Source: Chondrus crispus (taxonomy: Eukaryota > Rhodophyta > Florideophyceae > Gigartinales > Gigartinaceae). Taken from it: DNA of 58,126 nucleotides. The DNA is taken from NCBI RefSeq assembly GCF_000350225.1, contig NW_005179064.1:110618-168743 (forward strand). Direction: 5' to 3'. The notes under the pieces are model-generated. The model saw only the letters and a program-made list of their open reading frames with translations, was not told where the DNA came from and ran no database searches. Shown here one piece after another: positions 28,928-39,213 of this stretch (position 1 is the first letter of the stretch; every line of letters starts with the position of its first letter). The position numbers and the translations under genes are program-made.

Positions 28928-30370
28928 CTATTCACTTTCCTTACCATCACTGTCCGTGGAGGTTTCCTCAGCTTTTCCATCCTCTAAGATGTCTAAATTC
29001 CCAAAACTGCTCTTGCATAAGTACAATCCTTTTGTCTTCCGTGCGACAGCTATTCTATTTCTTGTCTCCCTCATTGTCGCCGAAGGCAAACGTTCCCGAT
29101 AGACCGCAAACAGGTAGCCGGTGCAAAAAGCATCCCAACCCGCAGTATGCATTTTCTTTTCGTTGCTTATCAGATGTGGTTTGACCTCTATTCCACCGCG
29201 TTCTGTGTCCGATTCACCAAACACCCCCAATTCTGCGAACGAGTTTTCCTCTCTGTGACCTTCCGCAGACTTTCTACCTTGGCCAGCTTCTTTGGCTAAG
29301 AGCGCCAGTTTCCGCTTCTTCGAAAGTCCAGATAGTTCGGACTGGGCAGTTTTGCGATATGACTTCAGTTTCTTCGACTGGACTTTGTACCTCTTGAACG
29401 CCTCCTTACTGTCTTTCGGAAGCTCGTGCTTCTTCTCCCTTTCCACGGCCGCAAAAGCATCATGCTTAAAAGGACAGGAAACACCCCGTGCACAAAACCC
29501 TCTGAATGCGTAGAGCTCGCAAAGCGTATCCTTCGCAAAGTCCGGAGGAATTTCGTCCGATGGATCTGCCAAATCGTCGGACGGTAGCCCATGGGCATTC
29601 GTAACGCCGATCTTGTCCTTCAACACTGCACTTGCGAACAAATACGATAAATATGAGCGCGGTTCCGCCGCTACTGACGCGAGCATTTTGTTATCCCAAT
29701 ACCCAGCTGGGACGCAATCCAACAGCGCACCGATAAAGCCATGCAACGTGGGAGGGAGCGGCCCTTGGAACGCGGCGTACATAAACGCAAGATCGAAAAG
29801 GCCATTGTGAAGGATAAGTGGGACGCCCTGCCGGCCAATACGCCAGAGCAAACCGCGAGGCAACTTGTCCCACCGCCAGGGCGAAGAGGCCTTCTCGACG
29901 TCGGCGCCCTTCAGGTCCGGCGGCTTTTCGGTGCTCGCGCGTGTGTACGGGATGCCTTTCTTGAACATGCGATTGAAGTCGAAGTTGTGCGAGACGAGAA
30001 ATTCGCCGGCGTTGGCGTTGACGGTAAAGTCATCCTGGCAGGACATGAGCCAGTCGTACGTGGCGACTTCGTACCATCGCTTCGATTCTTCTGCATCCTC
30101 GTCAGGGCTCACCGGACTGAAGAGAGAGAGCCCCACAGAGAAAATAGCTCGCGTGTCCGCGAGACGGCGGATGGCTGCATAGCGTGCGCCCAAATCTTCG
30201 GACAGCAGATTTGCGTCGCGACCGAGACCGGAAAACTCGGCGTCGACAGCGACAAACCCTGTCGGCGGGAGCTTCGACAGCTTATCGCCAAACGAACCGA
30301 AGCCAGAATCTTTCCCCGCTTTTGTTGTGTTGACAATGCGAATAGCTGCTACTTCGGCACGGCTGCTCAT
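28928..30370 (-). CDS. TOE1: TOE1/CAF1-type 3'-5' exoribonuclease with CCCH zinc finger
   Basis: A 480-aa DEDD-family nuclease. The first exonuclease motif is FVAVDAEFSGLGRD (about 37-50). LILHNGLFDLAFMYAAF supplies the second motif, and HTAGWDAFCTGYLFAVY near the C-terminus the H and D of the last. A CCCH finger is inserted between them (LCELYAFRGFCARGVSCPFKHD: C-x7-C-x5-C-x3-H type), followed by a Lys-rich helix. This order (nuclease, inserted CCCH, nuclease end) is that of TOE1, which trims 3' tails of snRNAs and other small RNAs in nucleus and Cajal bodies. PARN is less likely because it lacks a CCCH finger. Starts at the first ATG, single exon. Confidence 0.82.
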   Translation of the reverse strand: MSSRAEVAAIRIVNTTKAGKDSGFGSFGDKLSKLPPTGFVAVDAEFSGLGRDANLLSEDLGARYAAIRRLADTRAIFSVGLSLFSPVSPDEDAEESKRWYEVATYDWLMSCQDDFTVNANAGEFLVSHNFDFNRMFKKGIPYTRASTEKPPDLKGADVEKASSPWRWDKLPRGLLWRIGRQGVPLILHNGLFDLAFMYAAFQGPLPPTLHGFIGALLDCVPAGYWDNKMLASVAAEPRSYLSYLFASAVLKDKIGVTNAHGLPSDDLADPSDEIPPDFAKDTLCELYAFRGFCARGVSCPFKHDAFAAVEREKKHELPKDSKEAFKRYKVQSKKLKSYRKTAQSELSGLSKKRKLALLAKEAGQGRKSAEGHREENSFAELGVFGESDTERGGIEVKPHLISNEKKMHTAGWDAFCTGYLFAVYRERLPSATMRETRNRIAVARKTKGLYLCKSSFGNLDILEDGKAEETSTDSDGKESE

Positions 30371-31375
30371 CTCAACTCGGGGTTGTAAGAGGCAACGCTC
30401 CCATCAAAGCGAGACCGTCCACACTGCATGTACAGTATGTGAGAGCCGGCGCCGTGTTTCCTGCCCGTCCAGCAATGTATGTTTTCATATGCTGTTATGA
30501 TTGCCTTGATGACGTCACGGTGGCATGCGTGTTTCTTTCGCGCATGTCAACTGTTCTTCGCACTGGTGTTGGCGCATTTTCCTTGAGCGAGAGTGGCGGT
30601 TTGTCCGCTGCCGCCATCGATGGAAAGCTACTTCCGGACATACCGCGATAGAGCAAAAAGTTAAAGAATCGCCCTACATCCTCTCTCCATGAGGAAGTGC
30701 CCATCTTTTCGAAGCAGAACGTCTGATTCATGAGGCACAGACTTCAGACACGTCTATGTAGGGAATCCTCCTGGCGGTTCATACACTGTCCGGTGCTTTA
30801 TTTATGAAACCTCCTCGTCGATGCAGGTGCCCCGCACTTATCTTCCTTTAACTAATACCCCTAGCTGAAACGTCATTTGTTAGTGGTCTATGACTACAAC
30901 AAAACTAAGTGAAACATCACTCACGCAAAGTTCCGAACCCCCAAGTGATACTCCGATATTCGGTTGTACGAAGCTCAGTTGAAGCTACAGTCCACGCTAT
31001 CACCAATTGTTAAAACCGGAGCGACAATTGACGCAGTTTCGCCGTCTCCTTGCTGTCTAGCGTGACGGCTCGTCAAAGCAATACGCTGCCACAATACTCA
31101 ACAAACCAAGCCACACGTACGCTGCTCAACGATATTCAATTAGCCATGTGTACGAACACCAACATGTCGTTGTACAACAGAATCCGAATCAGCAGAAAGG
31201 CCCGTGCATTGAATGACAATCGAACAACGTTTTCAGCCGACTCAATATACAGGGTAGAGTACCCAATGCATCATATTACGTGTAGACAATCGACTACACA
31301 ACTGCCACGATCGCAAGATTAGCGTGCGGTCAATTTCAGTAGTAATCCATAGGGCCTAGATCCTTTTCAAAACTC
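30371..31375. other. 1.0-kb intergenic region
   Basis: Between TOE1 and CHMP7. A TACAGTA (30431-30437) lies 61 nt upstream of the TOE1 ATG. A 78-codon minus-strand ATG frame (30731-30495, containing WREDVGRFFNFLLYRG) looks protein-like but is unrecognised and could be a small gene or an exon. The rest is featureless. Confidence 0.4.
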
Positions 31376-32891
31376 TCATGAGCCCTGTGCGACAGCCGAT
31401 TCCTCAGCAAGCGAACTTGAAGGGGCACTCGTTTGCATCTCCAAATCTGCTTCTGCCACCTTTGCAGGATCTTGCATCTTTGCAGCGTCATCAGAAGAGA
31501 TCCCTAGCTCTTGCATGATTTTCAGGAGTTCTTCGTCTTCCTCGGTTAGCGCTGGCTGTTCAGTGACAGTAGCCGGCGGCCTGGCTTCGCCTGAAACCAG
31601 GTCTTCAAGCTCTTGCTCCAGTAATGCCTGGTCTCCAACTGAGTCTTGGTTGAGTTGTCCGAGGGCATGACGCACGTCTTGCTGATCAGCCAGCATCTCA
31701 TCAAAGTCGGCGGCTACAGCGTCTACTCTGTCGGCGGTCACGCCACTTTCTGTCGCTGCCTTCAAAGAAGACATTCCAGTTTCAAGTGCAGCGACAGCTT
31801 CTCGGTTTGATTCAGCCTCGTCTACCGCCATGAGAACATCGGAGAGCTTGGAAGCAGTTGCACGAGACCCAACAAGCTTCATCTCGAGTGCTTTCTTCTT
31901 CTTCAACCGTGCGAGTGCGTCAGACTTATTCCCAGACTTGGCAGAGGCCACAGCTGCTTCTTTCTCCGCCTGGACGGCGACATCTAAATGTGCACATACT
32001 TTCTCCATGCGCTCCAACGCAGCCTTTGTCCGAAGAACCCCTTTGTCGGCTGGGCTTGTCGACCCCTTTCCAAGTTTCACACCCAGGACGGGATCCGGAT
32101 CTTCTTTCGTGGGGTCTGTGAACAATGCAGTTGCATCACCCTGCGAGACCATGTGAGCAATGACGGCCTCAGCGTCGCGAGCACTACCGGCTGTGAGACC
32201 CTCTGCAAACGTCTTGACAGTGTGAATGTCTCCAATAGCCGTGGGGCCGGACAGCGTCGATGCTCTCTGAGCGACAGCTTTCAAAGCGGCGACTGGAACG
32301 ATGGGATCATCAAGGGTAGGGGCCTGTGGCTTGGTAGAACCCCAAAAGTAGCTTCCAATGCTGGATCTCAATGCACCTATAGAATACGCTGACTGAGAGG
32401 TAGTACTTGGTGCTTTTAGAGTATCTGCACTGACGACGTCGCCCCGCCTGAAAAGTTCTTCAATGACCCTCACACCCGCCGATGGCTCAGTCCCGTTGTG
32501 TTTCAGCTGCTTCAAAAGTTCCCTCTATTGGCGGGCGCGCCGCAAATTTTGACAAGTTTCGACGCGACGTCAGAATTTGTGCTCAGGTGTAGAGATGCGG
32601 GACGAAGCATGGGATCTATCTAGGACTTACCGGTGAGATAACGAGGCTTCCAGGACGACTGCATGATGCTACAATGGCATCTTCAAAGAATCCCAGTAAA
32701 GCATCCCAAAGGGCCTACGCTTTCGCAATGAAGAAAGAGATAGCTCGTGTCAGCAGTTGAGTTCGTCGCGCCGGCGTGTTCGCTGGGAACAAGATGGATC
32801 AACGCACTGGGTTAATATCGCGCGACTGCGGCAAATCCGAAGACCAGAGAACATCGATCTCTTCCTTTGTTCGAGAAAAGTACGCTGGCAT
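31376..32891 (-). CDS. CHMP7: CHMP7-like ESCRT-III protein, three exons
   Basis: A protein of 432 aa assembled from exons 32891-32808, 32714-32631 and 32506-31376. Introns of 93 and 124 nt have donors GTGCGT and GTAAGT and acceptors GTAG and GCAG; all junctions are phase 0. The N-terminal part (EEIDVLWSSDLPQSRDINP joined to ALWDALLGFFEDAIV) resembles the winged-helix half of CHMP7. The C-terminal half is a Snf7-type helical core (DALARLKKKKALEMKLVG, then a Glu-rich stretch and EEDEELLKIMQELG). CHMP7 acts at the nuclear envelope and in endosomal sorting. A second in-frame ATG ten codons upstream (32921) is an alternative start. The third exon alone would lack the N-terminal domain, which is why the upstream exons were sought. 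Confidence 0.78.
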
Positions 32892-33449
32892 GCTCGTCAC
32901 GCTCCATGTGGAATCCTTCATTGCAGCGACAACGGCAATTCAAACGGCCGTACACTGTGGATGGGCCGGCTTTGAGGTCTGCGGTTGCCGCTGATATTCC
33001 AATGTGCAGTAGGATAAAGAGCGAGGGTGGCTGCAATTGAAAGAATCTCGGGTACCTGTGGCAACGACGACGGCTCTTGGGTGAGCGGTCTTTCTCTCTT
33101 TCTCTCTCTCTCCCTCGGACGGAAAGCTCTAACAAAGACAGTCCGCCAGGGGCAAGCCTACTGTACCTGCTGAGGCCAGGATATATGATATACCAAAGAC
33201 ATGAGTTTTCATTATTTTTAGCGCAATACAGTATGTGTTCATTTTCTACGCTCCGGGTTTTGAGAGGCGGGGCAACAGCCAGCTGATCTACACGGCATTT
33301 CCCAGTTCGTTCACCACGACAGCGCTCCTAACCGACGATATACCGTTGCGCGAGGCGAAAAGTTTTCTTCGCAAAGGAGGGAAGGGAATCATTCCGCTGA
33401 AGCGCCATTCTGCAGAACCAAGCAAGTTCGTCTAAACTGTGCTCATAGA
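32892..33449. promoter_or_regulatory. divergent promoter, CHMP7 / RPB11
   Basis: A 558-nt interval. It contains a CT-repeat tract (about 33090-33116), TACTGTA (33159-33165) and TACAGTA (33227-33233). No gene is seen. Confidence 0.45.
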
Positions 33450-33931
33450 ATGACGAATCAACCAGACACATTCGCATCCTTTGTGCTCCCAGACGATGTC
33501 AACAAGTAAGTCACCAACTTCAGTTGCCGAGATCTATCGATACGCTGATGGCCAGTGATTTAGTGCATGCTCTGACAACAAATCACCTCCTTTTTCCAAT
33601 ACAACATCTTGTTGCAAACTCGTGCTCGAAAAGACTCGAATACGTCCAGGACACGAAGCTGTACAACTCGGGAACATTCAAGCTGGAGCGCGAGGACCAT
33701 ACAATGGGAAACTTGATACGAATGCAGCTAATGCGAGATCCAGATGTCATATTCGTGGGCTACAAGCACCCCCATCCTTACGAACATCACATACTGTTAC
33801 GAGTACAGACGACAACGAGGCCGTCAGTTGGCGGGACTTACTTACCGCCAGATGCGTTTAAAACCGCGCTACAGGATTTGGCGGCAGAAGTCTCGACGCT
33901 GTCGGAACAATTGAGGAGCCAGCTGCATTAA
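33450..33931 (+). CDS. RPB11: RNA polymerase II subunit RPB11, two exons
   Basis: A 117-aa protein, the same length as human POLR2J. Exon 1 is 33450-33505 and exon 2 33634-33931. The 128-nt phase-2 intron has a GTAAGT donor, a CTGAC branch site and an AAAAG acceptor. The core block EREDHTMGNLIRMQLMRDP, then FVGYKHPHPYEHHILLRVQT, is diagnostic of the RPB11/RPC19 (alpha-like) family; the N-terminus TFASFVLPDD and overall length favour RPB11 over RPC19. It pairs with RPB3 in the assembly core of polymerase II. Confidence 0.92.
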
Positions 33932-34907
33932 CGGACTGTCATTTCACGATCGTACTGGCACACCCAATTGGCTGTGCCAGTACGACCGTGAAATGGCAGG
34001 ATGCTCCCGCCGCAAATGATACAGAAGAGCAAGAGTTTCAGGCTTTCCAAGCGTTTCTATCAAGCGCCTATCCTTCCAAACAGGACTCAGATTTTCTTCC
34101 CCCAAGACACATTGCAGGATGAAATCGAAAGCACAATATCTGGACTGCAATTTGGTTTTCCAATTGTATACTTGCACCCCACGCAAACACGCTTTTGCAT
34201 AATGTAAAAACTATATTCAAGCAAGTAGGTACGGTTTGGAGTACGCATCTAGATGCGCCTCAGGCTTTTTTAGCGATCTTCTGCCATCACAAAAGTGTTT
34301 ATTCGTTTCGGGATTCTGCCGTGTGCAATCCTGTACAGAAAGTGCCAGATATACTGCGCCACCTTGTCATGGGGTGGAATTTCTCAGAGATATATGTATA
34401 TTGTCATACTGCTATAAAGAGCATGGTTCACACTGTTCGGGTAGGGTCTTCCGACCCTAATCTGAAGCAAAGTATGTATGTCGACATTATGAACGACCGG
34501 CACAAGAGGTATAGATGTATCTCCGACTTGGGATAGGCGATGAGGTCAAGAGTATGTGTTCCTTAAAGCATCAAGCCGAAATCAAATACTTGTCAAGCTG
34601 GGGATCAAGAACGGCTATGGTGTCACGGGGTCTTCGAACCCATTCCCACAAGAAAATTCCGTTCGGTGCAATGCAAATCAGTCATAACGTTCATGGGTGA
34701 TCTGTGTGGGAGATTGGTCTGAGAGGCAGGCAGTGCCCCAAAAATCTAAAAAATCACATGTAACCCTCAATCTGGCATATCGCAGCTTCGCTTTTTACAG
34801 CTGGATCTACACCGCTGGCTTCTTGTCCGCCCAGTCAGACTGGCTGCACAAAACAAGCGACATCAGGCCGGTCAACATTGACCTTCACGAGCAAAGAATC
34901 TGAGAGA
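33932..34907. other. intergenic region, RPB11 / coproporphyrinogen oxidase
   Basis: 976 nt. Apart from the 26-bp hairpin, no gene or repeat is supported; open frames here are short and unrecognised. Confidence 0.45.
33937..33998. repeat. 26-bp inverted repeat just downstream of RPB11
   Basis: Arms 33937-33962 and 33973-33998 pair over 26 positions with two non-Watson-Crick sites (one G-U-compatible on each strand) around a 10-nt loop. It begins five nucleotides after the RPB11 stop codon, so it would be a strong hairpin in the 3' UTR. Candidates are a 3'-end or stability element, or a small-RNA precursor. Confidence 0.85.
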
Positions 34908-36044
34908 ATGAATGCCTTTGTCTCCGCCGCGGCGATAGGCGCAGGTCATCAAAGTTCATTTGTCACGGACCGATGCGCCGCACACCAAATAGTGCCCAGA
35001 CTACCGTCCTCGAATCGACCCCGGCTGTGCCCGATATCCATGTCAGGAGGACCAAGCTGGAGCGACCATGTCCCTGTCGCTGAGAAGCCGCGCACGCTGA
35101 TTCGCGAGGACGGGATATCCGGGTCTGATACGATGCAAAGCCGCTTCGAATCGATGATACGCAAGGCGCAAGACGACATCTGCGCCCAGGTCGAAGCCCT
35201 GGACGGAGGGAAATTTCACGAGGACTCGTGGATCCGTGAGAACGGCGGCGGAGGAATTTCCCGCGTGCTGCAGGGAGGAAACGTTTTTGAAAAGGCCGGA
35301 GTCAATGTGTCTGTGGTCTATGGCACTATGCCACCAGAGGCCGTCGCTGCAGCAAGCGCCAGAGGGGTAACGCGCGATGTCGGCTACGCGCCTGGGGAGG
35401 CTGTTCCGTTTTTTGCGGCTGGTATCTCCTCGGTCATGCATCCTTGGAACCCCATGGCTCCGACCATGCATTTCAACTATCGTTACTTTGAAACAGATAG
35501 AGGTCTTTGGTGGTTTGGGGGTGGTACTGATTTGACTCCGTCGTATCTCTATGAAGAAGACGCCAAGCATTTTCATGGAACACTCAAGAAGTGCTGCGAC
35601 CGACATGACGAGGCATATTTTCCAAAGTTTAAGTCTTGGTGCGATGATTACTTCTTGATCAAGCATCGCGGAGAACGTCGCGGGCTCGGTGGGATCTTCT
35701 TTGATGATCTAAATGACAGGCCGGCCGACGAAATTTTCAAGTTTAGCACGGACTGCACAAACACCGTGTGCGAGGCATACTTGCCCTTGGTGGAGAGACG
35801 GAAAGATGAGGAATACACTGAAGCCCAAAAGACTTGGCAACAGCTGAGGCGCGCTCGATACGTCGAATACAATCTCGTGTATGATCGAGGCACGGTCTTC
35901 GGCCTCAAAACGGGAGGTCGAATTGAGAGCATCTTGATGTCTCTGCCCTTGACTGCTCGCTGGGAGTACGACCACTCCCCCGAAGCAGGGTCTTGGGAGG
36001 AGAAGACGTTGGCCGTTTTGAAGGAACCGAAAGATTGGGCATGA
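34908..36044 (+). CDS. coproporphyrinogen III oxidase (oxygen-dependent)
   Basis: A 378-aa HemF/CPOX enzyme. It converts coproporphyrinogen III to protoporphyrinogen IX with oxygen, on the route to haem, chlorophyll and bilins. Family blocks run the full length: [92 protein letters not shown], and [19 protein letters not shown]. The first 55 residues or so are Ser/Ala/Arg-rich and fit a plastid transit peptide. The ATG at 34908 is chosen as the first methionine; the frame is open ten codons further with no better start. Single exon. Its stop is 95 nt from that of convergent MCM9. Confidence 0.95.
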   Translation: MNAFVSAAAIGAGHQSSFVTDRCAAHQIVPRLPSSNRPRLCPISMSGGPSWSDHVPVAEKPRTLIREDGISGSDTMQSRFESMIRKAQDDICAQVEALDGGKFHEDSWIRENGGGGISRVLQGGNVFEKAGVNVSVVYGTMPPEAVAAASARGVTRDVGYAPGEAVPFFAAGISSVMHPWNPMAPTMHFNYRYFETDRGLWWFGGGTDLTPSYLYEEDAKHFHGTLKKCCDRHDEAYFPKFKSWCDDYFLIKHRGERRGLGGIFFDDLNDRPADEIFKFSTDCTNTVCEAYLPLVERRKDEEYTEAQKTWQQLRRARYVEYNLVYDRGTVFGLKTGGRIESILMSLPLTARWEYDHSPEAGSWEEKTLAVLKEPKDWA

Positions 36045-36139
36045 AGCTCAGCGCAATGAACTCTGCAGAATGCAGCAACTGATTTTTCCCTATTTCTTCG
36101 AAGAGTAGTGAAGAAGCAGCGTGCGGCATGCGTTTCCAT

Positions 36140-38158
36140 TCAAGAGTCGACAGGGGCATCGTCTTCGTAGAAACTAATGCCCGCATCTTCAAGGCCTAAC
36201 TTACCAAGAATAAACCTTGCATACTTCTCGAACTCCTGACGCGGATTCTCGGGGAATGGGGCATGCAGTGCGCCCATTCCGCCAACCACTTCGTGAGTGT
36301 CTGAGGACGCTTCCACCGCAGCTATTGCGAAGACAGCATCAAGTGCGGTGGCTGTTTCGCGAAACATGAGTCTTGCATGCGAATGTGCAAGTCTCACCAG
36401 GGCCTCAAGGAGACGGACAGTTGTTCTCGCAGCGTTTCTTTTTACCGATGCGCGCTCCATAGTGTAGTACTTTGAAAGCAGAGTTTGGGCATTCGGGGAG
36501 AGTTTTGGCTTCAGATCTGTCTTGATGTAATACAAGTACTGGCGCAGTCTTTCGGTAGACCAGATTTTGTCTGCTTTCTCCATTGAGGGCGCTTCGTATC
36601 CATTCAGGATAAAACTAGAGAGCTGCCTGTCCCACTGTTCATTTTTCTGGTCAAGAAGAGTGAGGACAACATCAAAACGGCTTAAAAGAGGGGATGCAAT
36701 TCCAACTGTGATAGGCAGTTGATCCCCCCCGAAGTCTCCATGCTCATTCCCAGCGGCATCGTTAGATCCCCCAATCTCCGTACAGATCTTTCCCCCCTTG
36801 GGATTGACTGCTGCAAGAACAGTCGCGCGGGTATCCAAAGTGCAAACGAGCCCCGCTTTCGCTACAGAGAGTGTTTGTTGCTCCATTGCTTCATGAATAG
36901 CACCTCTGTCATGGTTCTTAATGCCGTCGAATTCATCAATGCAACATACCCCTCCATCAGCCAGCACTAAGGCACCTGCATCCAGCATCCATTCCCCTGT
37001 CCCAGCCTCTCGTACAGCAGTCACCGTCAGACCTGCCGAAGTCGTTCCAATCCCTGTAGTAAGAACTGAGCGCGGAGAAATTTTCGCGGCGTATCGTAGT
37101 ATTTGCGACTTTGCCGTTCCTGGGTCTCCGACAATAAGCAAATGAGACTCGCCCCGGATGCGACTACCTGAAGGGTCACAATAGGAAACTCCACCGATGA
37201 GAGACATAGCCACAATCATTTTTAGCAAGTACATGCCGTAAATCTGGGGACAAATTGACTTCAGAATAAGGTTCCTCGCTGTCAGCTGCTCGGTCGGAGG
37301 ATGAGAGGCCCAATGTGATGCGAAAACTTGTTTTGATTCCTCAGTCACATGCAGAAAGGATTTTTTCTCGTTGTTCGAAGATATGTGAAGTGCAACCAGC
37401 ATGAGTTCAACATCTGACCTAGAATCAACAATCAAAGGCTTGTTCCATCGGCGGTAGAGAATACCCGACACAACGACATCATCTCCTGGTTTGACGGTGT
37501 CGGCCAAATCATCTGTGAGAATGACAATCAGAGATCTCGGAATCGAGCCGACATCAAGATGTTGCACCTTTTCCTGAACTTTGACCTCTTGATACTCTCG
37601 ACAAACCGGCGGAACGTCGTCCAGGGGCACAAACTTAGTGCCTGGACATGACCTGGGGCATCTAGTAGGTACAGCAAAAGCCCCTCTCTGAGAAATATCT
37701 CCTGTGACCACAATAGTGTTTTTGCATTTTGAACAGATATATTCCCTTGTGACTTCGCGCAGCATCACACTCCCGGTCCTCGTGATGGTACCGAGAAGCG
37801 AAAGGAGCTTGTCTACATCGCGATTGCGTAACGCGCTGATGTTCTGTTTGAGGTAGGCTGGAGTAGAAGGCAAATGACATACCCTCGCGTGCACATTTGC
37901 CTTTGGGTTGTCCGTAAACGACTCTTGAAGGTTTTGAATGGCTTCCTCAAGCAATGGAAGAGCTGTTTGTGGGTCATGCAGAAGTGCGGCGCAACCGTCG
38001 GGGGCTATGTTTTGCATGGCAATGATGTCAATCTCAACAGCATAGTGGGCTGTGTCATCCTCCTCGGCGGATATTTCTTTGATTCGGTCGAGACATGTTT
38101 TCCGAAGGTACTTGTCAAATTCGCGAATGTACTCACTGGGTAACCTTGAAGTCTGCAT
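36140..38158 (-). CDS. MCM9: MCM9 replicative-type helicase
   Basis: A 672-aa AAA+ helicase. An N-terminal OB-fold has a zinc site (CSKCKNTIV...CPRSCPG). HLDVGSIPRSLIVILTDDLA and LMLVALHISSNNEKKSF are MCM9-like rather than MCM2-7. The ATPase carries Walker A GDPGTAKSQ, Walker B GGVCCIDEFD, sensor region LAAVNPKGG and the arginine finger SRFD. MGLY-type Mcm features end before a C-terminal winged helix. MCM9 works with MCM8 in homologous recombination and fork repair. The start is the ATG giving MQTSRLPSEY; the upstream open codons lack ATG. It lacks the long C-terminal tail of animal MCM9. No intron. Confidence 0.9.
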   Translation of the reverse strand: MQTSRLPSEYIREFDKYLRKTCLDRIKEISAEEDDTAHYAVEIDIIAMQNIAPDGCAALLHDPQTALPLLEEAIQNLQESFTDNPKANVHARVCHLPSTPAYLKQNISALRNRDVDKLLSLLGTITRTGSVMLREVTREYICSKCKNTIVVTGDISQRGAFAVPTRCPRSCPGTKFVPLDDVPPVCREYQEVKVQEKVQHLDVGSIPRSLIVILTDDLADTVKPGDDVVVSGILYRRWNKPLIVDSRSDVELMLVALHISSNNEKKSFLHVTEESKQVFASHWASHPPTEQLTARNLILKSICPQIYGMYLLKMIVAMSLIGGVSYCDPSGSRIRGESHLLIVGDPGTAKSQILRYAAKISPRSVLTTGIGTTSAGLTVTAVREAGTGEWMLDAGALVLADGGVCCIDEFDGIKNHDRGAIHEAMEQQTLSVAKAGLVCTLDTRATVLAAVNPKGGKICTEIGGSNDAAGNEHGDFGGDQLPITVGIASPLLSRFDVVLTLLDQKNEQWDRQLSSFILNGYEAPSMEKADKIWSTERLRQYLYYIKTDLKPKLSPNAQTLLSKYYTMERASVKRNAARTTVRLLEALVRLAHSHARLMFRETATALDAVFAIAAVEASSDTHEVVGGMGALHAPFPENPRQEFEKYARFILGKLGLEDAGISFYEDDAPVDS

Positions 38159-39213
38159 CTGAGATTTCCGGGCAAGCACGACTGTTGTAACATTCCAGAG
38201 CCACTTTTCCTGGCCTTTCCGTTTTTCAAATGCCCTGTTCCCCTTTGAGCTTGTCTACCCGCTTTCCCAAAGCTACGCCTGCTACGACATAGGATGACGT
38301 CCTGTTTGGGTTTTCCGCCAAATTATGTGGACTCTGCCATACAACATTACAGTCAGAGAGTCTGTAAATAGAGACGCAAATAAGGCTGTTTTTGATATTG
38401 TGGTTTGGTTGTTAAGGTCCTCTCCCTGGCATAAAAAGATTGCGAACATGTCTTTGCTCTTCAAAATTGCGTCCAGCAAAGCGATATGCAATCTGGACAA
38501 GTGGACAGGTTGAATGTTGTTCATAGCGATGCTCGCGTTTGCCCCTGTGATTGGGCCAGGCTACCTTGCGAGTTGCATACTGTGCCTTATTGCGACGAGG
38601 CGCTATAAATCAAATATACCGTACGGATCAGGGCATTCACAGCGCTACAGTACAAGATCACGTTTCCTTCTGCCCAATTGATGTCTGCGCGGCGAAGTTC
38701 CCGGTGCGACGAGCAATTTGGGACATCACTCTTCATCACCTTCTTCTTCAACTTTGATCTTGAGTTGGCTCTGCATATGCCCTGCATTGACTTGACGTCA
38801 ACGTGGAATAATTTTGATCTATTCAGAATAGCTTCAATTTCCACTAAGCTGACCTCCGGTCATCGTTCGCCGAGGTAGTTCACGACTTGTCTCGAAGGAC
38901 ATCTGCAACCCCAACTTATCGCAGCGCTACGGCCTCAAAGACACCTGTGAATCGCTAGAGAAAAATCCGGGACGAACGTCGTTCTTGTGTCGCACTTGCT
39001 GCGGAAATCTTATGTTGTGTCTCAGTACTTCAACCATTGGTTCCTCTCTAGCAGAAGTTCTCTCTTCAGCCGTTCTTCCCGCTCTCTCTTACTCTTGACT
39101 TTCAACTCTTAGGTTAGCTGCCCATGCACTAATTTTAATTTTGTATGAAACGTGCCCCACCTGTGTAAGGAAGAGTTGGACTCGTGGTTGGCCCTTTCTT
39201 TTCACCTCGTACC
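38159..39213. promoter_or_regulatory. shared divergent region, MCM9 / XPD
   Basis: A 1.05-kb interval with a TACAGTA at 38646-38652. Several short frames here are unrecognised. No RNA gene is identified. Confidence 0.45.
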
